A DNA stretch of 64,000 nucleotides from Thetidibacter halocola (GTDB lineage: Bacteria > Pseudomonadota > Alphaproteobacteria > Rhodobacterales > Rhodobacteraceae), in contig NZ_JAGTUU010000006.1 of the NCBI RefSeq assembly GCF_018224955.1, positions 1-64,000 of the forward strand, written 5' to 3'. Position 1 is the first letter of the stretch. Every line of letters starts with the position of its first letter. Position numbers and translations under genes: made by a program. Below, piece by piece: positions 54,341-62,551 of this stretch. A model generated the notes under the pieces. That model worked only from the letters and a program-made list of their open reading frames with translations. It ran no database searches and was not told where the DNA came from.

Positions 54341-55132
54341 GTCACGCCTTCCTGGAAATACTCTATGACCCCAAAAAATCCTGGGGCTGCAATAAACAAC
54401 CATAACGGTGGCACTGGCCTCACAATACACCGAAACAGCGATTCGCGGTAGGCATCGGATTTCAACCCGGACTGCGAGGACTTGTGCTGACGGCTCGACC
54501 TGGCGTGTCAGCCCAGCTTCGAGAGGTCGGCAGCGGAGCGGTGCCAGACCGGCCCCTGCCGTTCATGAAGCCTTCAAGAGATAGGCAGCCACATGCCGGC
54601 GGGCGCCCCGCTTGTCCCCGGCCATCAGGGTCAATCGATAGCGCGGAGATGGCTATGCTTGTGCGGGCAGCATCGTCACCATCCGCGCTTTCGACGACAT
54701 TCCGGAGCATCTTTTCCAGGTCGAGGAGGTCTTCGCGGACTGCGCCGGCGGATACAGCCTCAAAGATCCTGCACGCGGCAGAGAAGACAGCCAGTGATCT
54801 CATCATGGCCAGTCACGTCCCGCGCATCAAAGACCATGTCCTGCCCTCGAATGCAGGCGATTCTTGCCTCTCATGCTCTCATGTCAGTCGATGTGATCCG
54901 CTGAGCAAAGTCGCACCGTTGTGGGATGGCATTGGCGTGCGCAGTTCCTGCAGAACGCCCGCTTCGCGCTGAAAATAAAAAGATTGTTTGGTAAATTGGT
55001 GGTTCGCGGCTACGGTCGAACGTTGTGCATCCAGGTGCATTCTCATCGGCCACTTCGGGCCTGGTGAAGCTCGCAGCAGGGAGAAAGTCCCTGAAAGACG
55101 AGCCAGATAGCAATCAGGAGGGACATTATCCA
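54341..55132. other. Divergent intergenic region between the Rhs/LRR operon and the BCCT gene
   Basis: About 790 bases with no convincing gene. A minus-strand frame at 54462-54806 has a plausible helical start (CRIFEAVSAGAVREDLLDLE) but then becomes Pro/Gly/Arg-rich; a plus-strand stretch near 54675-54785 reads IRAFDDIPEHLFQVEEVFAD with no start. They could be remains of older genes. The last 150 bases before the BCCT gene are AT-richer (AAAATAAAAAGATTGTTTGG at 54972-54991) and probably hold its promoter. Confidence 0.5.
54369..54386 (-). promoter_or_regulatory. Small leader hairpin before the Rhs/LRR operon
   Basis: CCCCA (54369-54373) and TGGGG (54382-54386) can pair around an 8-base loop, 29 bases upstream of the first ATG. 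On the transcribed strand the second arm is preceded by a T-run (ATTTTTTGGGG). It may be an mRNA leader structure; there is too little to assign a mechanism. Confidence 0.3.
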
Positions 55133-56995
55133 ATGCCCATCAAACCACCATTGACGGAATTGCCCATCAAGACTGCGGAAGGCGGTTTTTACCACGGCTT
55201 TACAAAGGATGTCACGATCACGGCCAAGCTCCTCGTGGGTGGGCTGATCCTCTGGGCCGTGGCTTTCCCGGACCAGGCGGCGGACGTCCTCGGCGCGCTG
55301 AACAGCATCATCCTGGCGACTTTCAGCTTTTGGTATGTCTACGTGATGGCCTTCTTTGTCATCCTCTGCTTTGCCTTGGCGCTCTGGCCCACGGCGGGGA
55401 GGCTCAAACTGGGGATCGAGACGGACAAACCCGAATTCAGCAACTTCTCATGGTTTTCCATGATGTTCGGGGCCGGTATCGGCATTGGCATGCTGACCTT
55501 CGCCACGGCGGAGCCGATGTACCATTTCGGTACGAACCCCGCGACAATCACCGGCGCGACGGAGGGCAGCACGGCCGGAAACGTGCGTGATGCCTATATC
55601 TGGTCCTTCACCCACTGGGGCTTGGCGGCCTGGGCATCCTACGCAATTGTCGGTCTGGCGCTTGCCTTCTTCAGCTACAGACGGGGGCTCCCGCTCACCA
55701 TCCGATCGGCGCTTGTGCCGATTTTCGGGACGTCCCTCTCCGGTCCGATTGGACACCTGGTGGACATCGTCGCGGTGGTCGCCACCGTGCTGGGCGTGTC
55801 GCAAACCCTCGGCTTCGGTGTGGAGCAGTTTGTATCCGGCCTTGTCCGCATCGGCGCGGGCGACTGGTTGCAGACGACAGCCGCGGACGGCACCGTAAGT
55901 TCCTCAACCGCGGGCATCATAGTCGCATTGCTGGTGATCATGGGGGCGTCGACCCTCTCGGCTCTCTCGGGCGTGGGCAAGGGCATCAAGTGGCTGTCCA
56001 ACATCAACATGGGGCTGAGCTTCTTCGTTCTGATCTTCTTCCTCGTGTTCGGCTCGACCTTCTTTGGCCTGTCGACGCTCTTTGTCGGCATGTTCGACTA
56101 CCTTGTGTCCATTCCGACAAATATTTTTGCGGTATTCCAGCCTGTCTCGATCGAGACCTTTATCGCCAATGCGCCCGCCGCAGTGGCCGCTTTGCCGGCC
56201 GAGGATCTCGCTGCGGTTCATAGCGCTGCGACCAGCCCTTGGGGCACGCTTTCTTCCTTCCAGGAGGGACTACCCGCTGCGGCCGCCAGTCTGCCGCAAG
56301 AGGCCATCTCTGGCGCCTATGCCGCCGGCACAGAAGGGCGGCTCTCCGGTTGGCAGGGCGCCTGGACGATCTTCTACTGGGCTTGGTGGATCGCCTTCGC
56401 TCCCTTCGTCGGGGTCTTCCTTGCCCGAATCTCAAAGGGTCGGACGATCCGGGAGTATGTGCTGGGTGCGATGATCATCCCGGCGGTGATGTGCTTCGTT
56501 TGGTTCGCGCTGGTAGGCGGAACTGCCATTGATCTGGAACTGCAAGGCGTCGCGGACGGCGCCATCCAGGGTGCGGGACAGTCCGATCAGCTTTTTGCCA
56601 TGCTGGCAGTCATGCTGTCGGACGGACTGGCCTATATCATGTCGGTGATCGTGGTGATCCTGCTGCTCACGTATCTTGTCACTTCGGCAGACTCGGCTGT
56701 TCTGATCATCAACACGATCAACGCCGCAGGCGACGAGGGCCCAAAGGCGCGTCCACACATCCTCTTCTGGGGCGCCGCGCTGGCGTTGGTGGTGGGCGCA
56801 TTGATCATCGCCGGAGGCCTGAGTGCCATCCAGACAGCGATGGTAATAGGCGCGCTGCCCTTCAGCGTCGTCATGGTCCTGATGGGTCTGGCGCTGGTGA
56901 AGGCGATCTGGCGCGATGGTCGGCGGGAGTACCACGGGCTGCCGACAACCTACGTCGAACTTCCCAGCGACGCGGCGGGGCAACCTGCCGAATAA
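55133..56995 (+). CDS. BCCT-family betaine/choline/carnitine-type transporter
   Basis: A 620-aa membrane protein with about 12 helices. Family signatures: GAGIGIGMLTFATAEPMYHF (about 120), the tryptophan-rich WTIFYWAWWIAFAPFVGVFL (about 415) and LTYLVTSADSAVLIINT. BCCT proteins import quaternary ammonium or sulphonium compounds. A long loop (AAVAALPAEDLAAVHSAATS onward) lies before the Trp box. An MttB-type demethylase lies 2.8 kb away on the other strand, so glycine betaine or a related methylamine is a fair guess for substrate. GGAGG at 55117-55121 and ATG 55133 fix the start. A hairpin terminator follows. Confidence 0.92.
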   Translation: MPIKPPLTELPIKTAEGGFYHGFTKDVTITAKLLVGGLILWAVAFPDQAADVLGALNSIILATFSFWYVYVMAFFVILCFALALWPTAGRLKLGIETDKPEFSNFSWFSMMFGAGIGIGMLTFATAEPMYHFGTNPATITGATEGSTAGNVRDAYIWSFTHWGLAAWASYAIVGLALAFFSYRRGLPLTIRSALVPIFGTSLSGPIGHLVDIVAVVATVLGVSQTLGFGVEQFVSGLVRIGAGDWLQTTAADGTVSSSTAGIIVALLVIMGASTLSALSGVGKGIKWLSNINMGLSFFVLIFFLVFGSTFFGLSTLFVGMFDYLVSIPTNIFAVFQPVSIETFIANAPAAVAALPAEDLAAVHSAATSPWGTLSSFQEGLPAAAASLPQEAISGAYAAGTEGRLSGWQGAWTIFYWAWWIAFAPFVGVFLARISKGRTIREYVLGAMIIPAVMCFVWFALVGGTAIDLELQGVADGAIQGAGQSDQLFAMLAVMLSDGLAYIMSVIVVILLLTYLVTSADSAVLIINTINAAGDEGPKARPHILFWGAALALVVGALIIAGGLSAIQTAMVIGALPFSVVMVLMGLALVKAIWRDGRREYHGLPTTYVELPSDAAGQPAE

Positions 56996-57017
56996 TTCGC
57001 CTTGCATCCTGTAGCCG

Positions 57018-57045
57018 GCCGGGCGGGGATCTTTTCCTGCCCGGC
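57018..57045 (+). terminator. Hairpin terminator after the BCCT gene
   Basis: GCCGGGCGGGGA (57018-57029) pairs with TTCCTGCCCGGC (57034-57045) over 12 positions, with two G-T wobbles and a TCTT loop. It lies 22 bases after the stop. Only a short T-rich tail (TTGATCT) follows, so termination may be partial. Confidence 0.65.
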
Positions 57046-57137
57046 TTGATCTCTGGGCTCGGGACTCATTGGTTTCGGTCGATCGGCATGATTCATCGGT
57101 AGAAAACGAGCGGTGACGCCAGAGGGATGCCTGGTGA

Positions 57138-57296
57138 AACCCGGGCCATCGAGGCGGAAGATGTGCTTCAGGGGGTTACCAGACGAGAGCCTATCGCTTC
57201 ATCTATGCCATGGTGAACCAGGAGGTGCTGACGTTGGATGACGTGGTTCGACACCGGTGCCATTACGAGCTGTGTATCAATCCCGAGCATCTGTAA
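57138..57296 (+). pseudogene. HNH endonuclease fragment
   Basis: This frame reads GGYQTRAYRFIYAMVNQEVL then DDVVRHRCHYELCINPEHL and stops. The arrangement H-x-C, C, NP-x-HL is the C-terminal half of HNH homing or phage-type endonucleases. It has no start codon with a ribosome-binding site and is preceded by an in-frame stop, so it is most likely a remnant. Together with the ParB-like gene and tRNA-Gln nearby it hints at a lost mobile element. Confidence 0.5.
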
Positions 57297-57493
57297 GTTG
57301 GGAGCAGGGCTGACAACAAGCGCGCCGACTGAGAGGCGGCGGCCAACGGCATAGACTTCGACATGCTGTAGGGGGGCGGAGTGAAGGTTCAGCCACCCGT
57401 TGTACCCGACGGAGGCGACTCTGAGTATCTCTTCGAGAGATCTCGTATTCGGCGGTGGGATCGTCCCAAGGTCCCCGGTAGCCAATTTACCAC

Positions 57494-57742
57494 CTAGTGC
57501 AAACGAGCCCGCACGAGGTAAGCATCCACCGCAGTCTCACCCAGCACCCGGAGCGCTTCGAGCCGGTGCAGACCCTCCACGAGCACGAAACCGGCTCCGT
57601 CCGCGCGCACCTGTATCGGTGTCAGCTGACCGTCCTCGATGATGCTCGCAGCGATCACCTGCACCTTTGCCTCATCCAGCGTCTTCTTCCGCTTGAGAGG
57701 CACACGGACATCTTCAATTGCGATGCTTTGCTTTTCCAACAT
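57494..57742 (-). CDS. Small ParB/sulfiredoxin-like domain protein
   Basis: An 82-aa protein from ATG 57742 (MLEKQSIAIEDVRVPLKRK). It contains ASIIEDGQLTPIQVRADGAG and VLVEGLHRLEALRVLG, the ParB N-terminal (CTP-binding) core, and nothing else. No DNA-binding domain. Stand-alone ParB-fold proteins occur on phages and plasmids. An in-frame upstream extension reads Trp/Cys-rich sequence unlike the family. No strong ribosome-binding site, so it may be a relic. Gene-poor surroundings and an adjacent tRNA suggest a remnant of an integrated element. Confidence 0.6.
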   Translation of the reverse strand: MLEKQSIAIEDVRVPLKRKKTLDEAKVQVIAASIIEDGQLTPIQVRADGAGFVLVEGLHRLEALRVLGETAVDAYLVRARLH

Positions 57743-57925
57743 CCCACGAGCATGCTTCAGTTTCGGCCAACAAGCCAGCCTGCTCTTCAGGACAGACTGA
57801 GACTGCCGGTGGTACCACTTCAGCGTACCGATCACCCGCATCTGGGGCATCCCTTGGAGCACTGCGGCAGAAATAGGCCACCAACAGGCCTTACAGCATA
57901 ACACGTCACGATCTGTTCGGATGAC

Positions 57926-58000
57926 TGGCTGGGGCGGTAGGATTCGAACCTACGGTGCGCGGTACCAAAAACCGGTGCCTTACCACTTGGCTACGCCCCA
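57926..58000 (-). tRNA. tRNA-Gln (anticodon UUG)
   Basis: 75 bases forming a full cloverleaf: acceptor TGGGGCG paired with CGCCCCA, discriminator G and encoded CCA; D arm GCC/GGC; T arm GTAGG-TTCGAAT-CCTAC. The anticodon loop TTTTGGT places TTG at 34-36, so it reads CAA glutamine codons. The first pair of the anticodon stem is C-C (27-43), a mismatch; the remaining four pair normally. It lies between a ParB-like gene and a diguanylate cyclase gene on the same strand. Confidence 0.95.
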
Positions 58001-58065
58001 ACCGTGCGGGGGTAATTACTGTGGGCTGCCGGAAGGATCAAGACCCAGATCAGCGAAATTTCAAC

Positions 58066-59076
58066 TTAGCCGTCGGCAATCTGCCGGGGTACCTCGTCCT
58101 TCTCGATCGCGGCTTCGGGGTCGTAGAAGCTGTGCCTGCCGCGGCCTTCGCGCTTGGCGGTGTAAAGGGCGATGTCGGCATGTTTGAGAACCTCTTCCGG
58201 CTCGAATTCGGCGGCTTGGCATTGCGCGATTCCGATGCTGGCCGAGATCGCGCATTGCTCTCCGTCCACGTCGATAGGTTTTTCGATTCTGCCAATGAGA
58301 CGCCGCGCAACGTCGGCAAGCCTGTTGCTTGTCATGGCGTTCATGAAGATGATGACGAATTCGTCGCCCCCGATCCGCGCGACCATGTCGTCCTTGCGGA
58401 TCTCGGACAGCATCGCGCGCGACACCGCACGCAGGACTCGGTCGCCGGCGGCATGGCCGAGACTGTCGTTCACCTGCTTGAAGAAATCGAGGTCCAGGTG
58501 CATCAGCGCGTAATCGCCACCGGCGCGATGCAGCCTGCTTTGCACCAATTCCAGCGCCCGGCGGTTGCCGAGACCCGTCAGCATGTCGGTCAGCGCACGT
58601 TCCTCGGCCGCGAACATGGCCGTCTGGAGGCGGTTGTTCAGGCGGCGTGACGATTCCATCGCGGCGCTGTTCGCCTCGATCACGTAGAGCATCTCGACCG
58701 ACATGTCGGTGGGGGAGAAATCCCGACTGGTCAGACCGAAGCGGCGAACGGATTCCTGCACGAAAATACCGAAGGACAGGTCCACGACGCCACCGCCATG
58801 ACCATCGGGAACGAAGGCGCCCTTGAACTGGGTCCGGAATCCCGAACTCTGCCGGATGTGGAGCTTGCGTCCGGCGAGGTCATGCAGTTGCGCCATCGTC
58901 TCGACCTGTCGCGGGCGCAGCACCTCCATCTCGGTCAGGAAGGCCTTGCCCGGCGCCAGGCCCAGATCGAGCTTGGCCAGGGTGGGGCCCGTCCGCAGGA
59001 TGAACCCGGAGCGGTCCAGCATGACATGCAGCGGGCATAGACTGTCGAGCATAGAGGGCGTCATCCGTTCCATCAT
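58066..59076 (-). CDS. Diguanylate cyclase (HNOBA-like sensor plus GGDEF), partner of H-NOX protein
   Basis: A 336-aa protein. The N-terminal 170 residues (LCPLHVMLDRSGFILRTGPT; RFGLTSRDFSPTDMSVEMLY) have the PAS-like HNOB-associated fold found in H-NOX partners. A helical linker leads to the GGDEF domain with ARIGGDEFVII (236-240) and LDLDFFKQVNDSLGH for metal and substrate. The motif is intact, so it should make c-di-GMP. ATG 59076 overlaps the H-NOX stop (ATGA); the upstream in-frame extension lies inside that gene. The pair would link a haem/NO-type sensor to c-di-GMP. Confidence 0.88.
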   Translation of the reverse strand: MMERMTPSMLDSLCPLHVMLDRSGFILRTGPTLAKLDLGLAPGKAFLTEMEVLRPRQVETMAQLHDLAGRKLHIRQSSGFRTQFKGAFVPDGHGGGVVDLSFGIFVQESVRRFGLTSRDFSPTDMSVEMLYVIEANSAAMESSRRLNNRLQTAMFAAEERALTDMLTGLGNRRALELVQSRLHRAGGDYALMHLDLDFFKQVNDSLGHAAGDRVLRAVSRAMLSEIRKDDMVARIGGDEFVIIFMNAMTSNRLADVARRLIGRIEKPIDVDGEQCAISASIGIAQCQAAEFEPEEVLKHADIALYTAKREGRGRHSFYDPEAAIEKDEVPRQIADG

Positions 59077-59675
59077 CCCGCCTTCTTGTCCGGCACCGGC
59101 CCGACAAGGTCGAAACGCCGCCCCTCGGAATAATCGGTTTCGACCACGGCGATCGAAATCGTCTCGAAATCCCCGATCCGCCCGGTATGGTCCAGCAGCG
59201 CAAGCGCGCCGTAATCGTCGGCCATCGCCCGCAACACACCGACCATCACGTGCCCATAGCCCGGCACCGGGCTGCACAGCCGCAGCTCGAACGTGCCGTC
59301 GCGATGCTTGCGCAACTCGAGCTCGGGCAGGGTAAGGTCGGATACGGCCAGCCGGGTGCGTTCCGGAAGATCCTCGAGCGAGTGCAGGAAGTCGATGAAA
59401 TCGACCCCGCCGAACCGCATCAGCCGCCGCAGTCTTTCACAGTTCGGATGCGAGATCAGGTAGATGCCGACATCCTCGAGCAGGGATTCAACAGGCTTGT
59501 TCAGAACCGCCTTGGCGGTGGACAGAACGGCCGGCAGGCATGCAGGATCGTAGTGCAGCATCGCCTCGAACTCGGGCGGATCGATGTTCGCACGCGCTGC
59601 GATTACCTGCCAGGTCTCGGACCCGTAGGTATCCTGCAAGAAAACCTGCAATGTTCTCAGGACAAGGCCGTGCAT
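59073..59675 (-). CDS. H-NOX (HNOB) domain protein lacking the canonical haem-ligand histidine
   Basis: A 200-aa stand-alone H-NOX-family protein starting MHGLVLRTLQVFLQDTYG, with HPNCERLRRLMRFGGVDFID in the middle and GYGHVMVGVLRAMADDYGAL late. In classical H-NOX the proximal ligand is the His of LDxLH; here that place reads LEDLP (Pro104). The PSF-type and YxSxR haem-pocket motifs are also absent (LPEL and LCSPV). It may bind haem differently, or not at all. I start at ATG 59675 (GGAAGGGG upstream); nine extra residues are possible. It overlaps the cyclase gene, so a signalling pair is likely. Confidence 0.82.
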   Translation of the reverse strand: MHGLVLRTLQVFLQDTYGSETWQVIAARANIDPPEFEAMLHYDPACLPAVLSTAKAVLNKPVESLLEDVGIYLISHPNCERLRRLMRFGGVDFIDFLHSLEDLPERTRLAVSDLTLPELELRKHRDGTFELRLCSPVPGYGHVMVGVLRAMADDYGALALLDHTGRIGDFETISIAVVETDYSEGRRFDLVGPVPDKKAG

Positions 59676-59819
59676 GACACCCCTTCCGTTTGGTGACGCC
59701 AAATAGATGCATCAACCACACTTAATGATTTGGAAAAGGGCTCAATTGTCCGGGAATATTTCGCGAACGGCGGGCAGAAGATGCGCGTCGACGGACAGAG
59801 CCGCGGGGCATCGCGCCGG

Positions 59820-61391
59820 TCAGAAGTCGGTAGGCGCGCCGCCCTCCTCCTTTCGCTTTGCCACGAAAGCGGCGAGTTCATCGCGGATGGCCGGGTCCAT
59901 CGGCGGCGGTTGAAACTCGGCCAGGATGCGCTTGTAGACAACGTGCGCGCGCTCGGCGGTCCAGACGGCGCCCGCAGCCTCCCAGGCCTCGTAGTTCTTC
60001 CAGTCCGACAGGAACGGCTGGTAGAAGGCGGTGGCGTAGCGGTCCTGCGTGTGCTGGCAGCCGAAGAAATGGCCATGCGGGCCAACCTCGGCGATCGTAT
60101 CGACGGCCAGCGCCTCGTCCGAGGTGTCCCAGATCGCCGGCTCCATGTAGCGGATCAACTGGTTGAGGATCTCGCAATCCATCACGAATTTCTCGGGGCT
60201 GGCGATCAGCCCGCCCTCCAGCCAGCCGGCGGCGTGATAGACCATGTTGGTGCCGGACTGCATCGCGGCCCACAGACTGTGTTCTGTCTCCCAGATGGCC
60301 TGGCCGTCGGGCACGTTGGCGGCGCAGACGCCGGAAGAGCGCATCGGCAAACCGTAGAACCGCGCCATCTGGCCGGTCATTTGCGTCGCGCGCATGTATT
60401 CCGGGGTGCCAAAGGCGGGCGCACCGGATTTCATGTCGACATTCGAGGTGAAGGTGCCGATCACGCAGGGCGCGCCGGGCCGGACCAGCTGCGCCAGCAC
60501 CACCGCCGCCAGCGCCTCGGCCAGGCTTTGGGCCACGGCGCCGGCCATCGTCACCGGCGCCATCGCCCCGGCCAGCGTAAAGGGCGTGACGATGCAGCCC
60601 TGACCGCGGCGGGCATGGCGCATCCAGCCGTCGAGCATCGGTTCGTCATGCTTCAGCGGCGAGGTCGAGTTGATGTTGGTATACATGCGCGGGGTGGCGT
60701 CGAATTCCTCGTGGCTGAGACCGCCCGCGATGCGCACCATTTCCATCACGTCCTCGACCCGCTCGGGGCCGAGGCTGTAGGCATGCACCACCTTATCGGT
60801 CAGCGTCAGCTTGTCGAACAGCACGTCCAGGTGCCGGACCGAGGGGTGCACGTCGACCGGTTCCACCGGATACCCCCCAGCGAAGTGGATGCAGTCGAAA
60901 TACTGCGTCAGCCGCAGCAGGTTGGCACATTGCTCACGCGTGCCGGCGACCTTGCGGCCGATTTCCAGGTCCCAGTAGTTCGGCGGGGACGAGACATTGC
61001 CGAACAGGATCACGTTCTCGCCGATCAGCAGCGTCCGGTCCGGGTTTCGCGGTGTCATGGTAAAGCTGCGCGGCGCCAGCGCGACCTGCGCCATGACAAG
61101 GTCGCGCCCCATGCGGACATTCGTGCCCGACACGATGCAGCCCGCCTTGCGCAGGATATCCACTGCCTCGGGATGGAGGAACTCGATCCCGATTTCCTCG
61201 AGGATGCGCATGGCGGCCTCGTGCAGGCGCGCGACTCCCTCTGCGCTCAGCGGCTCTGTCGGACGGTCGGGGTTGCGCGGCAGGACCCAGGGCTTCTGCT
61301 CGATCGCGGAATGACCGCGCCTTGCATCATGCCCGGCGCGCCCACCCGCGCGGCGCCGCTTCTTCGCATCCTGCTGCTCGGCTACGGTCAT
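59820..61391 (-). CDS. Trimethylamine methyltransferase (MttB) family protein, non-pyrrolysine
   Basis: A 523-aa protein of the MttB superfamily with the TIM-barrel segments FAGGYPVEPVDVHPSVRHLD, TFTSNVDMKSGAPAFGTPEY and EHSLWAAMQSGTNMVYHAAG. There is no in-frame amber codon, so no pyrrolysine; such members include glycine betaine and proline betaine methyltransferases that use a corrinoid protein. No corrinoid protein gene is visible here. The first 35 residues are Arg/Gly-rich and probably disordered. GGAGGA before ATG 61391 supports the start. The BCCT gene nearby may bring in its substrate. Confidence 0.9.
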   Translation of the reverse strand: MTVAEQQDAKKRRRAGGRAGHDARRGHSAIEQKPWVLPRNPDRPTEPLSAEGVARLHEAAMRILEEIGIEFLHPEAVDILRKAGCIVSGTNVRMGRDLVMAQVALAPRSFTMTPRNPDRTLLIGENVILFGNVSSPPNYWDLEIGRKVAGTREQCANLLRLTQYFDCIHFAGGYPVEPVDVHPSVRHLDVLFDKLTLTDKVVHAYSLGPERVEDVMEMVRIAGGLSHEEFDATPRMYTNINSTSPLKHDEPMLDGWMRHARRGQGCIVTPFTLAGAMAPVTMAGAVAQSLAEALAAVVLAQLVRPGAPCVIGTFTSNVDMKSGAPAFGTPEYMRATQMTGQMARFYGLPMRSSGVCAANVPDGQAIWETEHSLWAAMQSGTNMVYHAAGWLEGGLIASPEKFVMDCEILNQLIRYMEPAIWDTSDEALAVDTIAEVGPHGHFFGCQHTQDRYATAFYQPFLSDWKNYEAWEAAGAVWTAERAHVVYKRILAEFQPPPMDPAIRDELAAFVAKRKEEGGAPTDF

Positions 61392-61472
61392 GGCATCCTC
61401 CGGAAACGGTTCCTTCAGCAGACACGGGCCGCACCGCGCGGTCGTGCCGGAATGCGACCGAACCGGTCGTTT

Positions 61473-62168
61473 TCAAGGGATGCCCAGCCAGAGTGGAAGA
61501 TGCCCGATATCCGGCAGCACCGCGTCGGCCTGCGGCGCCAGCGTATCGGACCTGGCCATGCCAGTCAGCACGCCGACCGTCGCCATGCCCGCCGCGCGCC
61601 CGGCATGCAGGTCGTGCAGGCTGTCACCGACCATGACGCAGCGCGCCGGATTCACTCCCAGCCGGTCGCAGAAGGCCAGCAGAGGGCCCGGGGCGGGCTT
61701 GGCCCCGAAACCACTGTCGAACCCGGCCACGAAATCGAACAGGTCACGCGCCCCGGCGGCGTCCAGATGCGCGAGCGCCGGTATTTCCGCATCGTTTGTG
61801 ACCACGCCCAGCCGCAACCCGGCCGACCGCAATCGTCCCAGAAGGGGCACCAGCGGCACGACCTCGGCCTGCGGGGCGCGTGCGGCCTCCTCGTTCAGCA
61901 GGTCGATCAGCGTCGCAGGGCCGTATTGCGGAAAATGCGGCCCGATCGCCTCGGCCACCTGGGCAGGCGTGCCGGCGATGACGATGCTGCCGGGATCGAA
62001 CCGCCGCGCCTCCAGGTCGAACCCGATCCCGCGCCCGACGCGTGTCGCCTGGGCCCGGTCCTGCGCGCAGGCCCGCAGAAGGAACGCCTCGGCCCAGGCG
62101 ACCCAGGTCGCGCCAAAGTCGAACAACGTGCCATCCTTGTCGAACAGGACCGCGTCGAAGCGACTCAT
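61473..62168 (-). CDS. HAD-family phosphatase, phosphoglycolate-phosphatase-like
   Basis: A 231-aa HAD hydrolase with DAVLFDKDGTLFDFG (nucleophile and acid/base Asp; here DKDGT), the GVVTNDAE motif II, a Lys in FGAKPAPGPL and MVGDSLHDLHAGRAAGM (motif IV). The cap helices lie at about 20-85. Such enzymes take phosphate from glycolate, nucleotides or sugars; the substrate cannot be named. ATG 62168 overlaps the DUF3572 stop by ATGA. 81 bases separate it from mttB, so the three genes could share a transcript. Confidence 0.88.
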   Translation of the reverse strand: MSRFDAVLFDKDGTLFDFGATWVAWAEAFLLRACAQDRAQATRVGRGIGFDLEARRFDPGSIVIAGTPAQVAEAIGPHFPQYGPATLIDLLNEEAARAPQAEVVPLVPLLGRLRSAGLRLGVVTNDAEIPALAHLDAAGARDLFDFVAGFDSGFGAKPAPGPLLAFCDRLGVNPARCVMVGDSLHDLHAGRAAGMATVGVLTGMARSDTLAPQADAVLPDIGHLPLWLGIP

Positions 62169-62449
62169 GTCCAGTGCACCTGGCCGCCGCCCGGCAGCAG
62201 GGCCCTTGCCTGCATCGGCAGGCGGTAATCCAACCCCTGCGCCTCGCAGAACCGCGCCACCCAGGCGTCGTCCAGCAGGATGAAGTCGAGCACCGATCCC
62301 TGAAAGTCGGGATCCTCCAGCCCGATGCGGAAATCTGCCTCGGAAGCGCCTGTCGCGCCAAGGAAAACCGGCAGGAGATCGTCCTGCCCGGCCAGCCAGG
62401 CCACGGCCTGTAGCCCGACGGTCTCGGCGGTTTGCTGCGACACTGACAT
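62165..62449 (-). CDS. DUF3572 domain protein
   Basis: A 94-aa cytosolic protein: ETVGLQAVAWLAGQDDLLPV, FLGATGASEADFRIG, then VLDFILLDDAWVARFCEAQG. This is the DUF3572 pattern, an alphaproteobacterial family of unknown function that is often found beside HAD phosphatase or pleD-type genes. Full length for the family. It overlaps the HAD gene and is divergent from the PleD-like gene, 102 bases away. Confidence 0.85.
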   Translation of the reverse strand: MSVSQQTAETVGLQAVAWLAGQDDLLPVFLGATGASEADFRIGLEDPDFQGSVLDFILLDDAWVARFCEAQGLDYRLPMQARALLPGGGQVHWT

Positions 62450-62551
62450 GTTTCCTCAATCCTGAAAGGGTTTGTTAACTAAAGTTCCGCAATTTGTAGA
62501 CCTATACAAGGCCGCAAAGACGGCCTCGGCTTTCGCCAGAGGAACGGCTGC

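Noticed and set aside
57168-57485. A 105-codon minus-strand frame opposite the HNH fragment
   Set aside because: No recognisable domain, no ribosome-binding site, and the + strand carries the HNH motif.
62470-62490. A CtrA-type site (GTTAACTAAAGTT) before the PleD-like gene
   Set aside because: Only one TTAAC half is a real match; the second half is too far from the consensus.
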